Shown here piece after piece: positions 49,274 to 58,822 of a stretch of 64,000 nt of DNA; the first letter of the stretch is position 1; every line of letters starts with the position of its first letter. Position numbers and translations under genes: made by a program. This stretch comes from Salarias fasciatus (taxonomy: Eukaryota > Chordata > Actinopteri > Blenniiformes > Blenniidae). Location of the stretch: NCBI RefSeq assembly GCF_902148845.1, contig NC_043753.1, positions 10,668,843-10,732,842 on the forward strand, given 5' to 3'. Below the pieces are notes generated by a model. The model was not told the origin of the DNA. It saw only the letters and a list, made by a program, of their open reading frames with translations, and did no database searches.

Positions 49274-52200
49274 TCAAGAGGCTCGACTCTCCTCCACTGT
49301 GTTGACATAGTCTGCTTCTTGTGAGTCCTGTGTGGAAATGAAACGACACAGAGAGCCTTCAGAGCTCTGCTGTCAGGTTGAACAGCTGCACTGATCTTCC
49401 CTCTGCTCTGCTGGAAATATGACTCACACACACTACAGAGTCTTGCAATAAAGTAACCTGAAAGCAGCTCTGGTTAATGCTCTGCAGCAGATTTTATTTC
49501 AACTTTTAAAAATATATTGTGGATGAAAGTCATAGAAATTTCAGTAAATGGAAATAATTGTTTCTTTTTGTGATCATTACCAAAACGGATCCAAAGTATT
49601 TTCCTCCTGAATAAGATGCAGGTTCATGTACAAACTGTGCAGAGAATAAACGAAAGAATCACAGGAACTTCAGTGTATTGATAAATGTATGATTCACATG
49701 AAATAAAAGCAGCTTATTTAAAATTGGGAGTTTCTTTTTCATCACTTGAGTATTTTAACATTAAAACATTGTTTGCTTACCTTCACTGGTTTGTGGCGAA
49801 ATCTCATTCTGAACCAGCTGTATTAAAAAAACAATATGTGAACATTTTGAAAAGTAGCATTTATTAATGAAAAAACTTTACTTATGAAACAGTTTTCTCA
49901 CCACTCAAAGATGGCGAGTGAACTGCAGAGAGCTACGATTCCCACGATCTTCAGAGTAACGAGGACTCCGAGTCCAAGCCTCTGATCGTCTGCAGAGACA
50001 CAAGTTATCTTACAGTTCTATTGAATCAAACCAACGGTCATTGCTGAGACTATTACAAAGTGTCCAAACTTAGAATTAAGTTCTTTACTTCTGAGAAGGT
50101 GTTTTACACGACACCAAAATCAACAAAGTGCTTTAAACTGAAAGCAAAACAAACAAACTGGAGATCTAATTAGTTCAGTTCTACACAGTGTGAAGACAGA
50201 CCAAACGAAGAAAAAAACTCCTAAATTTGTCTCCATTAACTAATTTCAGCAACAAAAAATGTGAAAATAATTTGAATGAAGGTAAGAGAAATCATCATAA
50301 AGTGTTTTGATATGTTCATCCTGTCCTGTGACTGGAATTAGATTTCAGTGTGCATGGTGTCCCGCCCCTCTGGAGGGTCTCCCTTCCTCTCCTGTGTCCT
50401 TGTCTTTTCCTGTGTGTGTCATTTGTCCCATCTGCTCTCTTTCTCCCTCTTTTTCTCTGCATTCAGAGTCTCCCAGGTTCCCTGTTCTTAGTCTGGTTCC
50501 GTCCTGGATCCCTGTCCTCATCCTGGGACTCAGAGTCCCTGTGCTTCCGAGTTCTGACTCCCATGATCCCCTTCGGCTGCCTTTCCTTCCTGTGTTCCTC
50601 GCTGTGATTCAGTCTCTGTGTGCGTCTCTGCCTCGTTCTGGTCTCCCAGCCAGTAACCTTCTCCCTGTGCTCGTCACCCTCATGTGCTGCACCTGTGATC
50701 ATGTGTGATCGTCGGTTCCTTGTGGGTGTATGTCGGCGCGTCTGTCTCCGGGTTCTCGCCCACGTCTGTTCTGCCCTTGTTTTTCCTCTCATGTGACAAA
50801 TAAAGAGTTTCAACTCATCCAGTGCTGCCTGCTCTTGGGTCCATCACCCACCAGCCTGACACACATCAGCGAAATCACACGGCATTAGTTATTGTACCGC
50901 TGTACCTATTATAACGTTACTCCCATTAATGGACCAAACAGCTCTCATTACCTTCAGTAGTCAGAAGAGTCGGTTCTGAAATCTGATGTCCCAGATCATT
51001 TGCAGCCACACAGTAATAAGCTCCTCCTTCCGTCACATTAAAGCTGTAAAAGTCTCCTTCAGACACTCTGACTGCTCCATGATCACTGATCTTGAACCAG
51101 GTGTAGCTGACAGCAGGTCTGGCTCTGCTGGAGCAGCTCAGGTTCACCCAGCTCCCTGCAGACACCAAACCTGATGGACTGATGGAGGCTGACATGTCTT
51201 TAGGAGCATCTGAGGGAGGAAAAAGTGACTCTTGTTCACTTGATTGATCAGAAACATCTGAACTGTGATGTGCTGACAGGATCACTTACAAGAAACACTG
51301 AGAGTGAGCTCTGCCACAGCTGTTTTCACATGTTGTCCTCCATCAACAGGATACACAGCAGAGCAGCTGAGCTTGAATCCATCATGTTGGTCTGACAGAG
51401 TGATGGTCTGCTGGATCTTAGTGGTTAAAGTTCCATCTGTGTTTTCCTCTGTTTGGCTGTGAGCGTCTTGTTGGAGGCTCCAGGTGAGTCGAGGAGGGAG
51501 GTGTGGACAGGGAGTGGGAGCTGAGCAGGTTATAGTGACAGACTCCTTCTCCTTCAGCTCACCAGAGACGCTCATTATGGGCCTCGGAGGAGAATCTGTA
51601 GTTTCATAACAAAGTGTACATAATGTAACCAGAAGTACGTATTTCATTCATGTGCAAGTTTCTGGTGAAATTCACAGAAGAGACATGGAAGACATGCTCC
51701 ATTATTATTTTTTTTTTTATTTTAATTTCAGGTGTAGTCACATGAGGAGAAACACCACCACCTGCTGGCCACACAGACTAACTACAGATTTTCAAAATGT
51801 CTTGCGTTCCTGTGTGTGGAACCACAATTATCAAGTAACGTTTCTGAAATGAAAATATGTGTCCTTGTTGCCTTGGTTGAATGCTGGTGACCCTGTGTTT
51901 TACTTTAAAATAATACAAGCTGTTTCATTAAAAACAAATAAGTTTTTATTTCTTCTTTCAAAATATCATAATTAAATGGTCTACAGTTATGTAGCACTGT
52001 TCCTCTGCATTAGCAGACTCCAAAGCGATTTACACTGCATCAACACATCTACCTATTCACATTCACACAGCAGTGGTGGCGGCCGCCAAGCGCTCAGTCC
52101 ATCCACTGGGGGCAATTTCGGGTTTGGTGTCTTTCCCAAGTCCACTTCGGCATGCAGACAGGGGAAGACAGAAATTGAACTGACAACCTCCTGATTGTAA

Positions 52201-52963
52201 GACAGCTGCTCTCCCCACTGAACCACAGTCGCCCCAAATCAAGAAGTTTGGTGGAAACTATTAAGTTATTCAGCTTAAGTGTTCATTCTCAGTTAATGTC
52301 ACAATACCAACCAATCAGGTGAAAGTACAAAGAACGTAATCATTAAAAACAAACAAACAAACTTACCTTTAATGTTGATTTGAAGATGTTCACAAATTGC
52401 TGTTGCCCTGTATGGCCTGTTCTCTATTCTGAAGAAATAATAGTGTGAGTAACTAGTGGTTAGATTATGAAACAGTGTGGTGCAGTTCTTTTCAGACAGG
52501 TCTCCAGTGATCTCCATCGGGTATCCGCTATCCTGCTGACTACTGTTGAAAATCACATTCTCTGGATAAACTTGAAAATTGATGTGATTTTTAATCCACA
52601 CTCCAAAAGTGTTCCTGCTGCTGTTAAACCAATTTTCTCTTTTATTCCTGAAATTACAAGGGATTAGGAGACAAGATCCACTCAGGGCTTCCAACTTTTT
52701 CGGTGCAGTGATGAACAGGTCTGCGTCATCAGAACAAGCCAAAGTCCCTGTAAAATGAAATTAAGAATTACCATCAAATAATCTCAATGAAAAGAAAATT
52801 GATTTCACATGAAACTAACTTTAACAGCAGTTGGTTTCTGCTTTTTTTCTGAATGTTTCTGTCTGTACTGGTCTGTCAGACTGGAATGGATTAAAACTAA
52901 ACACTCACTTGAAACAAAGAGGAAACTCAGTAAAATGTTCCTCATCATGATATTCACAGACAT
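49274..52963 (-). CDS. Siglec-like receptor F, putative activating type
   Basis: Minus-strand exons: 52909-52963 (signal peptide), 52367-52747 (V-set), 51290-51595 and 50952-51209 (C2), 49902-49989 (membrane), 49781-49817, 49274-49327 (tail), in phase, 392 residues. The V domain is of A type: 'GSCLLIPC', 'KNCTTLF', 'YFFRI'. The first C2 lacks three residues present in B to E. The membrane segment 'LGVLVTLKIVGIVALCSS' has a central lysine, and the tail 'DSQEADYVNTVEESRAS' has one YVNT motif and no ITIM. In mammals this design couples to ITAM adaptors such as DAP12. Coupling here is inference. A 5' UTR exon begins at 53132. The signal peptide start was taken at the first in-frame ATG. Confidence 0.83.
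50358..50861 (+). mobile_element. Probable solitary LTR in an intron of gene F
   Basis: About 500 bp starting TGTCCCGCCCC and ending CCAGCCTGACA, with an AATAAA signal near 50801 followed by a CTGCCTGCTCTTGGGTCCAT-like end similar in style to the LTR at 48875-49248. No clear target duplication and no internal genes are seen. It is likely an old LTR fossil of the same broad family. Confidence 0.55.
51985..52235 (-). mobile_element. tRNA-derived SINE in gene F intron
   Basis: Read on the minus strand: GGGGCGACTGTGGTTCAGTG head with A-box-like sequence, then GTTGTCAGTTCAATTTC as B box, then CTTGGGAAAGACACC. Related to the SINE at 21415-21665. It sits between the V-set and first C2 exons of gene F. 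Confidence 0.72.
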
Positions 52964-53131
52964 GACTGTCTTCAAACTCGTCACCTGTAAGAAATCATGA
53001 TTGTAACACTGAAACACCGACATCCACTATGAGCAGTTTGATCACACAAAACATTATCTTGAAAGTAAAAATGAATTGATTTCTAATTTTCTAGTCGAGC
53101 TAAATTAAAGATCAGTAAATCATTCTCTTAC

Positions 53132-53340
53132 CAAAAGAGTACAGTGAAGAGAAAGAGAAGTAGTCGAGCATGCGATTTGTGAAAATAAACTGAAGTGAAC
53201 TTCTTCCCATGTTGATGTTTTAACATAACAGCTTACTGTTTCTCTCTTCCTCTTTGAGAGAAAGTCACATTTTCACCTTCCTCCAAACAACCTGATTAAG
53301 ATCTTATGGCTTCCTGTGTTTTATGACTTTGGGAAACGTA
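53132..53340 (-). promoter_or_regulatory. 5' UTR exon and promoter block of gene F
   Basis: It resembles 3967-4180 before gene A (shared TTTTATGACTTTGGGAAA and AAAGAGTACAGTGAAGAGAA) and differs from the B/C/D/E promoters. The receptors therefore fall into two promoter classes that follow their V-domain classes. Confidence 0.55.
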
Positions 53341-53399
53341 AAGGTAAACTTGAGAAGAAATCTTTACAGGAATTTATCACAAGTCTTAAATCAGGTGTG

Positions 53400-53900
53400 T
53401 TTTTTAGAGAAGCGGCGGGCTGGTGTGGGTTTGCTTTTCGCCCCACAGCTCAGCCGCCATGTGTTGGAGGAGTTCACCCCAGTGAACCAGAGGGTGGCGT
53501 CCCTCCGCCTTCAGGTCGGGCTCAGGTTCCTCACTGTTGTTTCGGCTTCTGGGCCGAACAGCAGTGCAGAGTACCAGGCCTTCTGGGAGTCCCGGGAGGG
53601 GTGCTGGACAGAGCTCTGGCTGGAGACTCCATTGTTCTACTGGGGGACTTCAACGCTCACGTGGGCGACAGTGAGACCTGGAGGAACGCACGGCCTCTGG
53701 ACTTCTGTGCTCGCCACAGTTTGTCCATAAGAAACCCCATGTTCAAGCACAGGGGTGTCCACAAGTGGCCTCGGCACCAGGAGACCCTCGGTCTGAGGTC
53801 CATGATCGACTTTGTTGTCGTGTCGTCTGACCTCTGACCTCGTCACTCGGGTGAAGAGAGGAGCTGTGGACTGATCGCCACCTGATGGTGAGGTGGAGGC
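53400..53900 (+). mobile_element. Rex3-type LINE endonuclease fragment
   Basis: The frame from 53316 contains 'LLGDFNAHVGDSETWR', 'LDFCARHSLSI', 'FKHRGVHKW' and 'SMIDFVVVSSDL', which are the C-terminal part of an APE-type endonuclease of RTE/Rex3 LINEs. The earlier endonuclease part is in another frame or lost, and no reverse transcriptase follows. It ends at a CA microsatellite (53921-53950). Confidence 0.82.
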
Positions 53901-53915
53901 AACTCAACAGACTTG

Positions 53916-53920
<5 letters not shown>

Positions 53921-53950
<30 letters not shown>
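53921..53950. repeat. (CA)n microsatellite
   Basis: About 15 CA units. Confidence 0.93.
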
Positions 53951-53952
<2 letters not shown>

Positions 53953-54836
53953 GAGGAAGAGGAACCAGGGTTTGTAAACTTGATAATATCTACTGTTGTT
54001 TTGTTGTCAGTAAAAATCTACACATTTATGCCAAACAAACTCTCCCTGTGGCTTTTCTCTGTGGTGTTTGCATGTTCTCTGTGAGTTACAGTGGACTCGA
54101 ACACCAGAAAAACACTCAAATGTATTTTTATGATAAATCCCTCTTGTTGGAGCTTCGTCCTGCATTTTAACTGTAATTAAAAATATACAGTATTGTACAA
54201 AATTAAGTCATGATAACCACAAACACATGAAATAATTGATAAAAAACAAAAGAAGTAATGTTGTCATAATGTCATTACACTGCAAACAGATCAACCACAG
54301 ACCCAAACGGTTCACTTTTATGACATTTTATTTACTTTATACCTGCATGACAAAATAAACGTATATCATGAAAAATTTATCCAACTATGATCTAATCTAG
54401 CAAGACACACTTACACACACACACACCAGCATGTGCACGTTGTGCCCACACTGATGTTTTTCACATTATGAAGCAGTAAAAGAATTCCAGATCAGATTAT
54501 AATGAAGGTTTGAAAGTTCGTTTCAGATAAGTCTGAGCAAGAAGAAAACACTTGAAGGTGATGTATTAGATGTTGTGAGCTCAGAAAGAAGAAGAAGACA
54601 ACATTTTTTTAAAGTCTAAGGAGCAAAAGACTGAAAGTTTCATGTTCTCTTCTTTATAGCTGCAATGAACACAATAAAGAATTGTATTTTCCAAAGAGCT
54701 GCATGTTCTGTGTTTGGAATAAAATTATCTACAAGCATTTTTTTTTTCTACAGTGTGCACCAAACATGCATGCATCTGATAAATCTGAATGAATCAATAC
54801 TGTGTGGAGTGAGATCAACATATTTCTGTGCAATAG
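53951..54836. other. Spacer between receptors F and G
   Basis: AT-rich sequence with no recognised gene. A short CA run lies near 54416-54425. Confidence 0.5.
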
Positions 54837-54844
54837 TTTATTTT

Positions 54845-57426
54845 TTAATATTTCTTTTTCATGACTTGAGCATAAAGACTGTAGGGACCATCAGCAGCGT
54901 GTTCTGATCTGTTTCCAGTCCGGCTCATTTGGATCTGTGAATACACGACGTCGGGCTGCTGCGGGCTGGAGAAGGACTCGGGCCTCATCCTGGAGAAATC
55001 CATCTCTCCATAATGGATTTCTTCATCGTCGGCTGTTCTGGTGGACTCTGGAAGAACTAAACTCTGTGAAACCTGAAACAAACATTTAGTTTAGATATCA
55101 GTATAAAATAATGGAGTGATGGTGGAAAGAACATTCTGAACATCTGCCTTCTGATTTCTTCACCCATTTCTTCTTTTTTTCACTTAAACTGGAATGGGGT
55201 ATTTTCACAGCTTCACTACTTCCTGAAAATAGCTGTGCACATTCATTTCCTGTCTTACATTATTGGCCAAACTGATTAATCCAGGTGTGTCTGGTTTAGA
55301 CTGCTGCAACAAGACACACCTGGATTAATCATTTTGGCCAATAATGCAAGACAGGAAATGAATGTGCACAGTTAATTTCAGGAAGTAGTGGAGCTGTGAA
55401 AATGGCCCATTAATGTCTAACTCAAGACTGTGAAACACTGCATTTTTCTCACCTGCATCTGATGGGAAGTTGAACGAGATGATTTCAACCGCCTACAAGA
55501 CACAACAGGCTCAATGGAAACTGAGATCCAAATTATTACCATCTTCATCATCATTCTGAATATCAGGTTTGGCTGATATTTGTCAACTTCAAATATATGA
55601 GAAATTCCACAAATGCAATTTTGATTTCAAAGTCCGGGTAAAAAAAAAAAAAAAAAAAAAAGGCAAAGCTTCCATGTTTTTAAAAGCATTAATCCAAATT
55701 CCAAGAAGAGCAGCGTGGGACAACATGGAGAATATTCTCACCAGAGGAAGACTATCACACAGATGAATATGATGATCCCAAGGATCCCTCCAACGACGGA
55801 CCTCCACAACCAGGACTGCTCCATTCCTGCAAATTACACAAATATATGAGTAACTATGGCAACCTATAAATCATAATGATAAATCCATGATTCTCTGCAT
55901 TTACCTGCAACATTCAGAAGAATCTGTTCTGAAGTCTGATTTCCCAGATCATTTGCAGCCACACAGTAATAAGCTCCTCCTTCCGTCACATTAAAGCTGT
56001 GAAAGTCTCCTTCAGACACTCTGACTGCTCCATCATCACTGATCTTGAACCAGGTGTAGCTGACAGCAGGTCTGGCTCTGCTGGAGCAGCTCAGGTTCAC
56101 CCAGCTCCCTGCAGACACCAAACCTGATGGACTGATGGAGGCTGACATGTCTTTAGGAGCATCTGAGGGAGGAAAAAGTGACTCTTGTTCACTTGATTGA
56201 TCAGAAACATCTGAACTGTGATGTGCTGACAGGATCACTTACAAGAAACTCTGAGAGTGAACTCTGCCACAGCTGTTTTCACATGTTGTCCTCCATCAAC
56301 AGGATACACAGCAGAGCAGCTGAGCTTGAATCCATCATGTTGGTCTGACAGAGTGATGGTCTGCTGGATCTTAGTGGTTAAAGTTCCATCAGTGTTTTCC
56401 TCTGTTTGGCTGTGAGCGTCTTGTTGGAGGCTCCAGGTGAGTCGAGGAGGGAGGTGTGGACAGGGAGTGGGAGCTGAGCAGGTTATAGTGACAGACTCCT
56501 TCTCCTTCAGCTCACCAGAGACGCTCAATAAAGGCTTGGAAGGAGATGCTGTAGTTTCAGATGAAACACAATCTTCAAGCATTTGTTTTGCCACAACTGA
56601 AAAAGACACTATGTGAATCTGCATTTCGTGAAGCTATTGTCTGGTTGGTTTTCAGGGTTGTTTTCTTGTAATTTCTGTTTGTTAGAAGAACAATAAGTTC
56701 TTTCTTTTCCGGTGCCTTGATAAGAACATGTGATACGCTCATCACGTGTTCATCTCTAAGCAAGCAGTTAGTCTGGCTGGGGCTTTGGGGCCCTTACGTG
56801 GAGTTTGTATGTTCTCTTTGTTTAAAAAAACAAAAACAAAAAACAAAAAAAAACCTCTTTACCTTTGACTGTTATTTGAAGAGCATCACAGGAAGCTGTT
56901 GCTGCGAAAGGCAGCCACTCCAGTCTGAAGAAATACGAGTCTGTGTGTGTCCTGGTCAGGTTAGAAAACAGTGTGGTGCAGTTTTTCTTGCTCAGATCTC
57001 CAGTAATTTTCAGCGGATAGGTGTTCACTGCCCTGCTGCTGTTGAAGACCACATTTTTTTTCCCTTCAATGCCGAACCTGGAGTCATTTTTGATCCACAG
57101 CCCGTAAGCGTTCCCCGTGCTGTTGACCTGGAGTTCCTCGAATTTGCACGGGATTTGCAGACATGAGCCGGCCAGCGCTGTAATGCTCTTCGGTGCAGAA
57201 ATGAAAAAGGACGCTTTGCCCGGGCAATCAGCCAGAGCGCCTGAAAAGCCAGTCATCTGGTCAACAAACACAAAAATCTTCCTATTTTCAGGAAAATGTG
57301 AATTTTCACGAAGATTTTCACTTTAGTTTCTGGTTACATGTCATTTTATGTGATTCACTGAAGTTTAAAAAATAAAGACTTACCAGAAACAGAGAGGACA
57401 ATCAGTAACTTGTGTATTTGCAACAT
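54845..57426 (-). CDS. Divergent Siglec-like inhibitory receptor G
   Basis: Minus-strand exons: 57384-57426 (signal peptide), 56863-57240 (V-set), 56243-56548 and 55905-56162 (C2), 55742-55826 (membrane), 55453-55492, 54845-55072 (tail), in phase, 445 residues. The V domain differs most from the others but keeps 'GSCLQIPC', 'KNCTTLF' and 'YFFRL'. The two C2 exons and the intron between them are nearly the same as in the other genes. The membrane segment is uncharged. The tail has 'IHYGEM', 'VVYSQI' and 'SLYAQV', the last two exact ITIMs. A possible AATAAA (minus) directly follows the stop codon. A 5' UTR exon begins near 57685. It lies next to fen1, with both genes on the minus strand. Confidence 0.87.
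55195..55409. mobile_element. Fold-back (long palindromic) MITE-like element
   Basis: Arms 55195-55292 and 55311-55409 are reverse complements with few mismatches over almost 100 bp, and a loop of about 18 bases. Key shared words are ACTACTTCCTGAAA, CATTCATTTCCTGTC and ATTAATCCAGGTGTGTC. It lies in the intron of gene G before the tail exon and has no coding capacity. Confidence 0.85.
55640..55662. repeat. Poly(A) run
   Basis: Uninterrupted A run in the intron of gene G between the membrane and juxtamembrane exons. Confidence 0.9.
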
Positions 57427-57699
57427 TTTCACAAGCAGAAACTTTTTCTCCTGGTTTTGTAGATGAGAAAAATAACATTTCACTTTCTGGAGTATATTCT
57501 TCCTCAGTTCAAATTCACTCTTGAAACACTTGATGTAACTAAAGAAACGGTCGAGATCAGCTTCAGATTCAGCTCAAACTGTAAAACTCAGTTACGCAAC
57601 CGTCATTAGAAAAACCCAAAAACTGTGACGTTAATGTTTCATTATAGGAAGTTATGAAGCGAATGTGGTAAAAGTTGTCCTTACCGATGAAGACCACGC

Positions 57700-58680
57700 A
57701 GAATCTTGCGGCTTCACAGTGAAACCAGGCACCGTCTTAAAACGGACGAGTCATTAAACCATGTCACTGCAGCTGATTCAATTTCCAGAGCTGCTCAGCA
57801 CCACATGACAAACGAGTTACCAGAAATACAGGCTGCTTTTCCTTCCTGTGACAAAAATATAACATATTGCGACACTTCATAATGCTGCAGTTTCACATCT
57901 CCATGGCCCAGATTGAGATGGTGTTATTGACTTTCAGGCAAATCACCGTGTCAGAAACACGCATCCAATCCGAAGAATCAAACGTTAGTGCATCAAATGA
58001 AAAAACTGTGGTTTCAGACTGAGGGAGGAAAACTGCTAAAAATGAGAACATGCAAACTCCGAACAGGAAGCCGGGTTTTGAACTGGGGATATTTTCATAG
58101 TGAGCGCCTTACACTGCACCACCTCTCACGCCATCCGATTTAAATAAAAGTTCGCCTACACGCCTGCAGAAACAGCTGCACTCCACTCTGCAAGACGTGT
58201 CCTGACTGATGAATGTGGACTTCTGTGGTCTGTTCTTCAAAATGTAACAAAATACTCATCCAAAAAGGAGAGCGTTCCAGAAGAACCAACCAGGACTGAA
58301 TACGATTCAATGAAATTACATTTATCTCATCTATTTAAGACTTTTGGCTTTTAAAATAGATTACGGTAAGTTCAATAACTGAAGTGCAAATCATCTCTAT
58401 AAGCAATAATGTAAAACCTTATGGATTTGCCTGAGTGAAGTTTGCATGTTCTCTCTGAGCACCGGTGGGTTTCCTTCAGCTAAATTTCATCATGCATAAC
58501 AGTCTCTTTCTGTAAGTCTCTTTTTTTAAACAGTATGTTTAAATGTAACAACACATAACTCTAGTTCTACTCCAGTACAAGAAATAGACGCCTTTCCACT
58601 TCTATGAAAGTGTTGCAAATTGTCACTTAATGTTGACAAAGTGGATTAAAATTCTGCAGACGAGATGTTCTGTTTCAAAA
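57700..58680. other. Spacer between receptor G and fen1
   Basis: About 1 kb with no recognised gene. It should contain the promoter of G on the minus strand and the 3' boundary of fen1. Confidence 0.5.
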
Positions 58681-58697
58681 AAAAGAAAAAAAACATC

Positions 58698-58703
58698 TTT
58701 ATT
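58698..58703 (-). terminator. Probable fen1 polyadenylation signal
   Basis: AATAAA on the minus strand about 120 bases after the fen1 stop codon. Confidence 0.6.
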
Positions 58704-58822
58704 TCAAACACATGAAAACACTGACAAAGGGAATTCATCTGGTCTCATCGCTACACTGAACTGCTTCACTGAAGTATTTCTCTTTATTTACTGAGTGTAA
58801 ATCAATACAGTAACTGTTCGTC

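Larger units (their letters stand above)
46900..49989 (-). repeat. Right arm of 2.7-kb inverted duplication
   Basis: Reverse complement of 37336-40060, with membrane and tail exons of gene F, its 3' region and the upstream block of gene E. It is interrupted by the solitary LTR at 48875-49248. Confidence 0.85.

Noticed and set aside
48830-49431. 164-codon frame overlapping the F tail
   Set aside because: A shadow frame through the gene F 3' region and the LTR fossil.
50307-50813. Overlapping 116- to 133-codon frames on both strands
   Set aside because: They lie within the probable solitary LTR and show no protein similarity that I recognise.
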